Part shown: piece by piece, positions 22,028-33,256 of the stretch | Numbering within the stretch: position 1 is the stretch's first letter | How the letters are laid out: each line of letters opens with the position of its first letter | NCBI RefSeq assembly: GCF_026210795.1 | Contig: NC_089455.1 | Location: 2,852,001 to 2,916,000, forward strand | Reading direction: 5' to 3' | Source: Rhizophagus irregularis | Taxonomy: Eukaryota; Glomeromycota; Glomeromycetes; Glomerales; Glomeraceae | Length of the DNA stretch: 64,000 nucleotides | Translations under genes and position numbers: made by a program | Notes under the pieces: model-generated | What the model saw: the letters and a program-made list of their open reading frames with translations, nothing else | Told to the model about the DNA's origin: nothing | Database searches by the model: none

Positions 22028-25000
22028 CTTCCATAAAAATTGCGCGTATGCGTGTAATACAGACTTTTTAGTGCAACTAATGAAAAAAATTTAAGACGTG
22101 CATTTATTTAGCCGAAAAAGGAGGCTTTGAGAATATTTGGGTAGGGAATAGAGATTGATTCAGTCCCTGCAAAATCAGTTTGTCATTTACAGACTAAATG
22201 CATTTTTTTTATTGCGTTGCATATTAAAATATGTAGCCTGATTCAAGGATTGATGATTTCATAGATGAAATATTGGTTTATCAAAGATAGTTGTACTTCA
22301 AAGAAAAATATGATGAAGACGAAAATGGGAAAGGATTTATTATCTATTAATTAATATTAATAAAACATTACTATTACAAACTTGCGTTAAAGAAATTTGT
22401 GGAACATTACAAACTGAAATCTCCTCAGATCTAATTAGATGATGAAACACAAAGTATACTGACAGTCGTTTCATCAAAAATCATTTCACTGACCATTAAA
22501 ATTGAAAAAGTTGGCTATCGATATAATCGATACCCAGGTTGCATGACGAGGACGTAGCATACAAAAAAGAAATCGTCCTACAAAAAGCAAAACCTAAATC
22601 ATTCCGCAGTCATCCTACAAAAAAAAAGCAAAAGTAGTTAAAAAAAAATATCTAACATAACATAAGCAAATAAACGAAAAAAAGAAATACGAAACTTATT
22701 GTATGCATTATATTATTTGTCAACATATATGTCAAATTCGTTGCAGAATTTGATTTCAATACATGATGAGTTACTAATAACATAATAATTTAGATTTTTT
22801 GAACCTGTGGTATGTATAAATCTATTGCATTGTGTCCGATCTTGGTTACAATCTCAATGGCCTCTTTTGTAAACATCAATTAACTGTTTTTCGAATTTTC
22901 TTTCTTTCCTGTGAAAATTAGATCGAAGAATAGGAAATTTTTTTTTGATCATCAAGTCATCAACATTTCTTAAATATGCATATATTTTACTTACCGATAT
23001 ATCTTTTTTTTTTCACGGAAAATTCCGACGTTTCAAAACATTGTTTTTATTATCGCGTGAAACGTTTTGTATCTAATTGATTTATTTGTACTTAAAATAA
23101 ACTAATTATTATGAAATATATAAATTTCAAAGCCCCTATTGCTTTGCCCCCGGATCATGATTGTAATACCTGGCTGATGGCTTGTGAGAATAAATTTTTA
23201 ATTTGTAATCTGACACTAATTAATTTTCGATTTTTCGAAGTTTCTCTCTTGCCTTTAAAAGTTCGGTAAAAACTTTTTTGATCAACAAAGCCATATTAAA
23301 TGTGACATAAATAACACATTAACAAATTGATTATTATTAAAAAGTGATATCTTTATAAATTTGCATTATCAATATTTTTTATTGTTAATCATATGATATT
23401 TCACGCGAAACCTTACTAATTAGTGTATGTGGCTTACAAAAAAAAAAAAATTAGAAATAAATCTTTTGAAGATATCAAAACAACTTCATGAATCATTAAA
23501 AGTTGTTAACTCCGTTCTTTAAAGACATATTGCGCCTTTTATTACATTCTATATTTAGTTTCTTAGTTTTTAAATGTTTTCTATAATTTCTTGTAATCCT
23601 TTTTACACCCGGTGCTAATTAAATATCAAAATAACTCATGAAATTTTGATATTTTACATATTTTACAACGAATTTGTGTCGTACCGACCGGCTGTAGGAT
23701 CTTGGATGTTTTGATTTTAAGCCCTGAAATAAATCAGTTTGGGCTGTGTGGGCCGTGGGCTATGGTTATAGGCTGTGTATGTTTTTTTGATTCCATATGT
23801 ATTTACATTAAATTGTTAATTATATAAATAGACTGACTGCTATTAAAGTTCTTTTTTAAATACACGCATCACTTCTCTAAAAGATTATTTTCAAGGAATA
23901 ATTCTTTAATAAGTAACTCACACCTTCAATTATTAGTATTCTAAATGCAAGAATTAATAAATATAAATGGAGATTAATGAATTTGATAGATCAGATATAA
24001 AATGGAAATCTATAAAGCATTGTTATACTTAAGAAAACCATACTGATGACTTTGCAAAACCATTCTTAATTCAAATAAAAATCTTTTATATAATATATCA
24101 AATAAAAGATTTTTAATCAAGCAAAAAAGTCCATATCATATTTACAACATGTTAATAATTCCCAAAATTGAATAATATAGAACTCAAGTTACAATCTTTA
24201 CAAAAAAAGTTAGTGTATATATGTTGAAAATACCTCACAGATACTTCTTAAAAAATAAATTAAATTAATATTGCAGCACAAAATATTGGAGGGATCATCA
24301 TTCATTCTAATTTTAAGAATAATCTCAATACAATATATTTGTATTGTTCGTTACAAATTTAATCGCTAATAAAAGAATAATCTCAACACAAACAAGATTT
24401 TATATTTTAATAATAAATAAAATTCATTGATACAATTAAAATAATAGATAGATATTAGAAAACATTTTTTTGAAATTTTTATTTTTTGCCTAATGCCTAT
24501 ACTATATATTTTATAAGCAAAACTAATTTTTTCACAAGATAAAACAATAAATAAAGCCTTAGATAAAGTCTATAAGAAGAGTTATTAATATAAGTTTTCA
24601 ATACTATTAAATTTGATATATTATTAAAGCATTATTCTAAAATGAATTAATCTAAAAAAGTTTAATTTTATCAACAAGAAATTAACATTATTTTTCATCT
24701 TATTTAAAATCATTAATAACTAATATTAGTAGAATTTTCCAAAGATTGCAATTGGAAATGAAAAGTTTTTATATACAAATATATTAGATAACATTGATTG
24801 ATAGAAAAATTTTAAATTATATTTTTTTATGATTTAATACTTATTAATTACTATCAATAATCAATTGATTCATATCATTAAAAGTACTGTTATAATAGAA
24901 CCCCGAACATTATATACATAACTCAGATCTAAGGTCAAAAATTTTAATATAACTTTATACACTTAATTTTATTAAAAGCTTTATACAAAATTATCATATA

Positions 25001-27730
25001 AGTTCAAATTTTACTACAAATTATACAATTTCAAATCTGAGTTTATATAAAACAAAAATTATTTTATTTATTAATTTTATGTAATTATTTCAATAATGAT
25101 TTATCAATTCAAAAATTCATAATTTAAAAAAAATTTTAAAAAAACTTACTTGTCATAATTCAAAAATTAGTACTGTTGTGAAAAATACAAATGTTTCCAC
25201 AAGTATTATACTAATGATTACAAAAATTTAAATCTAGGTAGTTTCGAACCTGCTGAACAACTTTCAATTAATAAAGATAGTTGATTTCATTTGATAAAGG
25301 TGCCGAAATTATGCTCTGAAGTTACTGATCAGGTGATTAAAAAAAAATTAAGAGTGCAAAAATGGCTCGTATTCTATAAGCATTACTCCGATTACTATAA
25401 AAATTTAGGTGTAGGTAGTTCTGACCTCTGTGAACAATTTTCTCTAATAAAGAAAGTCGATTTCATTTGACTAAAATGCCGTAATTATGCTCCAAAATTA
25501 ATAAACAAAAAAAAGCAAATTTAAAATTAATATAATTATAAAAATATGTGCGTATTCTATAAGTATTACTCCAATTGCTATGAAAATTTAGATTCAAGTA
25601 GTTTTGATATTGCTAAACAACTTTCTCTTAATAAAGAAAGTCAATTTCATTTTTCTAAAATAGTAAAATTACACTCCAAAGTTTGATGAAAGTAAAAAAA
25701 AAAAATTTAGGAATAAATGTATTATGAATTATATAAAATACCCATATCTTCACAAAATACAGATAATAAAAACTGAGACAAAAGTATTTAATATGTGCTA
25801 ATTTGTAAATTTACAAAGTTTTTAAAATTTTTTATATATGTATATATAATATATAATTTATTTACACAAGTATCATTGTACAAAATAAAAATCTCACTTG
25901 ATTTAAAGATTATCACTGTTATACAAATACATATCTGACTTACCGAAAAATTACCAACAGGCTATACAAAATCAAACATATGATTTATTGGAAAATTATA
26001 TAATAAGTTTATACAAAACTGGATTCCAGTGTTATATGTATTGTTCGAGATCCTGTTATAACCACATTTTACAAGAAGAAGAAAGTCTATTATACTTAAT
26101 TACTGAAAAATATCCTATTAATTATAGGATAAATTTAATTTATCTAACTAAATGATAATTGAAAAAACATATATAGTACTCTTATCTATTTGAGTATTTG
26201 TGCATCTTTTATATGAGAAAGGATAAATAGTTAGTGAACATTTTACTATAATCAATGCAGAACAGCAAAAGAAGGATTTAACAAGTAAAACTGAAAGTAA
26301 CTGCTAAAATTCACAAAGCTATTAATAAATTAAAATCATAAATAATAATCCCACTATCTGTAATTGAAATATAAAAATAAAGCTTTTCTATTACTAAAAT
26401 AATAAAATCATCTTAAACTTATGATTGTCACCAAAATTTAATATCTAGTAATAAGAAAATCAGTTTGATACATAATAATGAAAACCTTTAAATGCTTCCA
26501 TTTGGTATTTTAAAAATACATATAAAAACCTAGATATGAAAAATTGATCATTATAAATAATAATTGAAATTATATTAACAATAATATTGATTGAAAAATT
26601 AGATAAGATTCACAAACCTTTATAGGCGAAAATGTTTATATGTTCTAATATTTATTTAAAAAAAATAATTTTATTAATATATTATATTGGAATTAGAACA
26701 GTATAGATTATCTATCTATATTAAATTCTTAATTATTAATTTATTATAACAAAAAATAGTCTTATTCTTATTACTAATATAATCTGATTTTGCAGTAGAA
26801 ATATTTTTTCTATCTGTAAAATTAAATAAAAGCTGTTTAAAGTATTTTTTCAATTATTTTTATTTCAATCAAGTGGATTATTATATTTTATTACTTTTTT
26901 GATAAAAAAGAATTTAGTTTTTAATAGTATCTTACAGCAAATAAAATCCATGCAAAATTCTTCAATATATATATAAAGTTAATGATAAAAGTTATTTTGT
27001 AAATGTATAAAACTATTATAAAAGTCAGATTAATAATTTTTTACCAAAGGTTTTTAATTAGCATAAAAATTAAAAAAAATTATACTAATCAAAATATAGC
27101 ATACCTTTCTTTAACAACAAGAATTATAAACTTCTTATATATATTTAAAGGACAATAGAAGCTTATATATCTTATATTAAATACCATTAACACTAAAACA
27201 ATATGATATATATATTATATATTACTAGAATGGTATTGATCTTACAATTATTTTTGGATAAAGTTCTTCAGTTTTTATTATACCTTCTTTCAATCACCTT
27301 TTGTTTAATTTAGCCAAAAAAGAAGAAACAAAATTACATAAATGTTGAAACTATAATGATTAATGAGAGAGAAAAAAGATCCTATTAGCAAATTGTATAT
27401 AATCCAAAGAATTAGATATGTTTTCCATATCAAATATTACTATTACTTCAACTTCAAACATTAGTGGTTCAATCCAGATATCTGTTTATCTGTAAACAGT
27501 TAATCTGTGAGTCACATTACGGATACGGATGACTATCCATAAAAAATTAAATAAATCTGAATAAATCTATAATAGATAACGGATAATATAAATAAAAAAA
27601 TTTTTCAAAAAATTTAATAAAAATCTTATTTACTCGCTTTAAATTTCTTTAATGTCATTTTATTTATTTATAGCTTTGTATATTATACTTTAATTACATA
27701 TTAATTATTATTTATTAACTATTCTGAAGT
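22028..27730. other. Gene-poor AT-rich region
   Basis: No gene found. Apart from the ~180-bp repeat trio at 25195-25695 (listed separately) the region is AT-rich sequence with no long open frame. 23690-23790 is a small G-rich island (GGGCTGTGTGGGCCGTGGGC) of unknown nature. Confidence 0.45.
25195..25695. repeat. Three diverged tandem repeats of about 180 bp
   Basis: Three successive copies share the order: TATTCTATAAG(C/T)ATTACTCC-like start, ACTATAAAAATTTAG, AGGTAGTTTCGA, GAACAACTTTC, AATAAAGAAAGTCGATTTCAT and ATTATGCTCC. The copies begin near 25195, 25370 and 25545 and differ at many sites. No open frame is maintained. Confidence 0.65.
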
Positions 27731-27824
27731 AGAGTTCCGAATGGGTCAGGTCAGGTCAGGTTAATTGATAAACCTGACCTGAAATTTTTTTTCAGGTCAG
27801 GTCAGGTCAGGTTATCTGTTTGAC

Positions 27825-28268
27825 CAGGACCGGGAAAACCTATAATGGAGGTCACTGTAGTACCCGGCACACTAGTAAAATCCATTGAATTTTTTATATA
27901 TACAATTTTTAATGAAGCCAAAATGTGTGGATTAAACTTATCTGTTTAAGTTTAGAGTTAAATGCATGATTTATACACTCAATTTAGATTTTTATATATT
28001 CTGTATAACACAAAAAGGTGGTTCGCATAATTAGTAAATTTTTTAAAAAGTGGTTCGCGTTATTATAAAATTTTTTTCGGAAAATTTAATGATCTCAGTT
28101 AATATTGATATTAAAAGAATAATTTATGATTCATTTTATTTTTCAGACATTTCTGTATGATTTGTTAGATTTTTAGTTTAATTACTTAAGAAAAATTTTT
28201 ATTAATTTGGGCAAAACCATCATTTTACTATTGTCCGGTGACCTTTATTATAAGTTTTCCCGGTCCTG
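27825..28268. mobile_element. 444-bp MITE
   Basis: Ends CAGGACCGGGAAAACCTATA and TATAAGTTTTCCCGGTCCTG are near-perfect inverted copies, and the symmetry continues through GGTCAC. If the ends are as given, the flanks share TTTGAC (6 bp). If the right end stops at GGTC, the shared flank is the 9-bp CTGTTTGAC, which would fit a Mutator-like duplication. No coding sequence. Confidence 0.65.
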
Positions 28269-28374
28269 TTTGACCTGACCTGAACTGAAACCTGAAAATT
28301 TTCAGGATTTATATTAAAATATCAAAAAAAAATGGTGCAAAACATTTTTTTTGAAATATTGCGATTCAGTTTTT

Positions 28375-28945
28375 TATATTAAAATCGCATAAAAAGGTGA
28401 ATCACAATACCACAACTAACTTTTTAAATATAAAATCAATATAAAAAAATGAATTCCGATACCGAAATTCACTTTTTATATATAAAAATGATATAAAAAA
28501 GTGAATTCCGATACCGAAATTCACTTTTTATATATAAAAATGATATAAAAAAGTGAATTCCGATACCGAAATTCACTTTTTATATATAAAAATGATATAA
28601 AAAAGTGAATTCCGATACCGAAATTCACTTTTTATATATAAAAATGATATAAAAAAGTGAATTCCGATACCGAAATTCACTTTTTATATATAAAAATGAT
28701 ATAAAAAAGTGAATTCCGATACCGAAATTCACTTTTTATATATAAAAATGATATAAAAAAGTGAATTCCGATACCGAAATTCACTTTTTATATATAAAAT
28801 CGATATAAAAAAGTGAATTCCGATACCGCAATTCACTTTTTATATATAAAATCGATATAAAAAAGTGAATCCTAATATCGCAATTCACTTTTATTATATA
28901 AAATCAATATAAAAAGTGAATTATAATACCATAACTCACTTATTA
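28375..28945. repeat. 52-bp palindromic satellite array (about 11 units)
   Basis: The unit is AAAAAGTGAATTCCGATACC followed by GAAATTCACTTTTTATATAT and a short AT spacer. The period is exactly 52 bp between 28501 and about 28780 (several units identical), with more diverged units at both edges. Each unit is an inverted repeat: AAAAAGTGAATT pairs with AATTCACTTTTT. Near-identity of the central units points to recent amplification or gene conversion. Confidence 0.85.
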
Positions 28946-28947
28946 TA

Positions 28948-30274
28948 CACTGGCCTACAAAAAGTATTCGGATTTTCATCACGTGATTTTGCGCATCTGT
29001 GTTACAATCGGCGATTTCTCCCTATCGCACATATAAATAAAGGAGATAACAAAATATTTATTTTTCACTCCTCTTCTAGTTTTAAATGCGTGGAAAAGAA
29101 GTTTCAAAGACCCACTGGGAACGAATTATTGGCGCATATCTTAGTGGTATCAGGCAAAGAGTTATTTCTACTCAGTTTGGTATTCCGACCAGTACTGTAA
29201 ATGATATTATAAAAAAGTATAAAGAAACAGGTTCTACAGAACCTAAGAAATGTTCTGGAAGACCAAAAGTTCTCACTGAACGTGATACCCGAGCTTTAAA
29301 ATGTATCATCTGAACTGACCGGTTTTCTCCTCTAGGTGATGTGACAAACAGGCTAAATACCAGTCTTGACGCAACTTTACACCATAATACAGTCAGAAGT
29401 TACCTTCATAGTGAAGGTCTTGGAAGTTATACTGTCCAAAAAAAACTTCATTTGACTGCAAAACATCGAACTGACCGTTTGAGATGGTGTAAAGAAAAAA
29501 AAATTGGATAGAGGAGTGGAAACAAGTGGTATGGTCAGATGAGTCAAGATTTGCTCTTTTTCAATCAGATGGTCGAGCAAGAGTATGGAGAAGTCCTGGA
29601 GAAACATACAATAAAGATTGTATTCAACTACAGTTAAGTTTGGGGGAGGATCGGTAATGTTTTGGAGGTGTTTTGGTTGGCGTGGAGTTGGTCCTTTGGT
29701 TGTAGTGGAGGGAAATATGGATTCTGATGAATACGTTAATATTCTGGCTAACCATTTTATCCCATGGGTTGACAATTACCTAACTCCATTTTTCAACAAG
29801 ATGGAGCATTTTGTCATACTTCAACTTACAGTGTTTGGTGGATGAGAACGCATAGTATTCCGATTTTAGACTGGGTGGCACAGAGCCCGATCTAAACCCG
29901 ATCGAAAACCTGTGGAACTATTTGGATTATCAGGTTCGTAAAAGAAAGCCTTTGTTTAAGTCTAAACAGAAGTTAATTGGGCAGTACAAGAGGAATGGCG
30001 AAAAATCACTATTGAAACATGCCAATAACCTAATTTTAAGTATGCCTAATCGGGTTAAAGCAGTAATTAAGGCCAAAGGTGGCCATATTAAATATTAATT
30101 TTTTAGCTATAATATTTTTCGTATAATAACTTTATATTTTATATTTTAATATAATAAAATTTATTTGTCAATTAATAAGTACGAAAAAATTTTTTATATG
30201 TACATAAAATTATAAATTTTACATATAAATTTTATAAATAAAAAAAAAATCTGAATACTTTTTGTAGGCCAGTG
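28948..30274 (+). mobile_element. Tc1/mariner transposon, 1327 bp, inactive
   Basis: Terminal inverted repeats CACTGGCCTACAAAAAGTAT (28948) and ATACTTTTTGTAGGCCAGTG (30255-30274), flanked by TA on both sides (28946-28947, 30275-30276). The interior encodes a Tc1-type transposase on the plus strand, described separately. Size, TIRs and the TA target fit the Tc1/mariner superfamily. Confidence 0.9.
29086..30098 (+). pseudogene. Tc1-like transposase, broken
   Basis: The N-terminal part (ATG at 29086) has a paired-like helix-turn-helix: SKTHWERIIGAYLSGIRQRV and FGIPTSTVNDIIKKY, then the GRPKVLTERDTRAL linker. The catalytic domain follows with VVWSDESRFALFQSDGR (first Asp), KFGGGSVMFWRCFGWRGVG, QQDGAFCHTS (second Asp) and SPDLNPIENLWNYL (Glu), i.e. 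the DDE arrangement of Tc1. The C-terminus reads MPNRVKAVIKAKGGHIKY. The frame is lost at a TGA at 29311 (Arg expected), near 29500, near 29630 and near 29890, so it is a dead copy. Confidence 0.85.
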
Positions 30275-30367
30275 TATAAAATCATAGTTTCAGGTTAACA
30301 GGTCATTCAGGTTATACTGATGTTACAACCTGAACTGATGCTGAATTGCAATTGCTAAACCTGACCT

Positions 30368-30470
30368 ATACTTGCCGCTCATATTCAAAAAAGGAAATTA
30401 TAACAATAAATGATCGGCAAGTATAGTATATGTTACAATTTCCTTTTTTGGTAAATGGGCGGCAAGTATA
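30368..30470. mobile_element. 103-bp hairpin element
   Basis: TATACTTGCCGCTCAT...AAAAAAGGAAATT at the left is mirrored by AATTTCCTTTTTT...ATGGGCGGCAAGTATA at the right, with a TGATCGGCAAGTATAGT core between them. Probably a small foldback element or MITE inside the composite nest. Confidence 0.55.
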
Positions 30471-30540
30471 ACCTGACCTGATAAATTCAGGTCAACCTGT
30501 CAGGTTACCTGAATTTGGTCAACCTGTTCAGAACTCTAAG

Positions 30541-32326
30541 TTAAACATAGTGAATTAATTAGAGAATTAGATTTTTCCATTTCTATAATAAATTTGTTAT
30601 AGCAAATGACATGTGATGAAACAAATCCGCTGATATTTGACTGCGAAAGTAACATATACGTGTTTAAAAGTGAAATAATTTGAAATGAGTTGAAATATAT
30701 TATGCACAATACATATACAGTAGATGTTACAAATAATATGTATATTTTGACACTATTTTATATTCAAGAATTTCTTGACTGTAAAAGTATTTGACATAAA
30801 AAATGATCAATGATCAGATTCTGCTGTAGTATTCAGTTAACCATAAACTATACTTATTAGTTATAAGACGCGTTTAATTTAATAATATTTGCTAAATTAA
30901 ATATTTTCATTTTTTTTAAAAAAAAATAAATACTTAATTATATTTTAATTAATATATTTTACTGTAAAGAAATTCCAAAAAATCATTATATAGAATCACA
31001 GGAAGTTGTCATGAATTGCAAGAGTACCATTTTGCTGAAGCATATTGGATCAACGAATAAATGTATAAATTGTGCCATGAAGTCTTAATATTTCAGGTAG
31101 CAAGGGAGAAATTAATGATTCCAGTAATTATGTAATTATTACTATAGTATATACATAATAACATAACATATCTTCAAATTTTATTACATATTAAATATAA
31201 GACATATTTTTTTTTTTTAATTTAGATGAGTTTTCAATATTAACTGTATTGAAATATAGTTAGTTATATAAAATAAAAACTAAATACATATCCACATATT
31301 CACATTGTGTAAGTGCCATTAGAATTGCACGAATTGAAATTACAGTATTACAAAATATAGATTTTACCATTTAAATATCTTCAAAGATCAGCATTATAGG
31401 TTTACAAATTACAATTTTCTTTGTGTAATTTTTGTATATTTGGCATTAAATAATTAAGAATTATGGCAATTTAATATAAATTTTATATGTTATAGTTAAT
31501 TTTGATAGTAAGTATATCATATATATAATATATATAAAAAAAGAAAGACATACTGTAATATATAATAAATGTCAATAAATAATTTTTATCTCAGTTAAAT
31601 ATAAATTTATATATGATACCAAATTATTTTGAACTGGCATAATTATAAATAAAATTCCAAATTCAATTATGGCATTTTAAATTATTTTAGTACTTTACAT
31701 AGTAGATTATATATAAATTGAATGAATTACGATATTCTAAATTATAATTATGACATCCCAAAATAATTTGAGCAGCATGTATAAATATAATAGTATTTTT
31801 TAAAAAATTACTAGAGTAAATATTAATTATAATATTACTTATTTTAGTAAAACAAAAAAAATATTGGAACTAGTAAATAAAAAAAATGATTTATTAATAT
31901 ATATTAAAGTAACTTTTTTTACCTTAACCTTAAATTACTTCAGATCAACATTACTTTAAAGATAATGCATTTAATTTAAACTAATCTTTTTACTCTAATC
32001 TTAAACTACTTCAAATTGATTACTTTAAAAATAACGTATCTAATCTAAACCAACTTTTTTTACTTTAATTCTAAATCATTCAAACTAGCACTACTTTAAA
32101 GATAATACAACTAACTTAAACTAACTCTTTTTATCCTAATATTAAACTACTCCAAACTTATATATAATTAATATAATTTAAAATTTTTGCCAATCCTTTA
32201 TAAAAAATTATATAATAAATATATAATAATATGCAAATTTAATTATTTAAAAATTGAAAACTCTTTTCACTGATCGCATGGACCATTTTTTTACATAGGA
32301 ATTTTGAAGGAAAATTTTCTGAAACT
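30541..32326. other. AT-rich intergenic region
   Basis: No gene seen. It contains the 68-bp tandem repeats at 31915-32162 (listed separately) and otherwise featureless AT-rich sequence. Confidence 0.45.
31915..32162. repeat. About 3.5 tandem copies of a ~68-bp unit
   Basis: The unit runs TTTTTTACCTTAA(C)CTTAAA, TACTTCAAATCA, TTACTTTAAAGATAAT and CTAATTTAAACTAAC, repeated with moderate divergence. Non-coding. Confidence 0.6.
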
Positions 32327-33256
32327 ATGGCTTTCTCGTCGATCCCAAACATTTCCAAAGTCTTTTCTGCAGGTGATGACCTTAACACAGCTATAGATAG
32401 AGCTCTTTACTTTGAACCAGTTAGCCACACCTTGAGAAAATATAGCGCCTTCGGTTTAACTGAAGATGATATTGCTTGAACTGTTGAAAAATCTTCAGGT
32501 GATGGAGAATACCTTACAAACTTATTAATGGAACATCATAAAGCGCTCTCAACCTTCGATATCGGTGACATACAATCTTTATATCACTTATTCTTTCTTT
32601 TTTATGAATCTTTTGATTTTATCTAAACCAGCGTTAGTAAAGGGATGGAAAGCGCTTGCAAAGAGTTTGTGCAATAACAGATGATATCACCAAAATAAAT
32701 GCCAGACGCGTTCGAATCTGTAGAGGATCAATTAATAGAAATAGAAATTTTAGAAGCGCCAAAAATGCTCAAATACCAATTAAAAGTTGCAGCACAATAA
32801 GAGGAATCAATAAGCGGTCTCTCAATAAAAGCCACTCCTTTTACGTCTAAAGGTAAACAAAAGCGAGTTTCATATGCTAATATGGTTAAACAGGACCTGA
32901 AAGATGATGTCAGCAGACTGAACTCGCCTTCACCTTCTATGGAAAAAAAGAGAAAAATTGCGTCTGTTTTAAAAGCTAATAATAACTGAACTAAAGTCCT
33001 TCTAAGATTACCAAGAAACAACCCGCTGCTACTTCACCTAAAACAATTAGTACCGTTATGACTGAATATGTGCCTGCAAACAAGGACCTTATTCGGAAAA
33101 TTACAGTTTATGATATCCCCTCCACCTAGTCTCAACTTGATATGCTTAATCATCTTAAAGCCTGGAGTCAAGTAGTTGCGATTAAATTTAAATCTCAACA
33201 GAAATACATTACAGTTACTGTTTCGATTGAACTCAATCAAGAGGCATCAAGACTAT

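Larger units (their letters stand above)
27731..30537. mobile_element. Composite nest bounded by AGAGTTC ends and CAGGTCA repeats
   Basis: The left boundary AGAGTTCCGAATGGGTCAGG (27731) is mirrored by AACCTGTTCAGAACTCT (30521-30537), with AAGT next to both ends as a possible short target duplication. The terminal zones (27745-27820, 28275-28310, 30290-30370, 30465-30525) are packed with CAGGTCA/TGACCTG words in both orientations, like the subterminal repeats of hAT or CACTA-type elements. Inside lie a 444-bp MITE, a palindromic satellite, a Tc1/mariner element and a 103-bp hairpin. The outer element has no transposase of its own. Confidence 0.5.
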
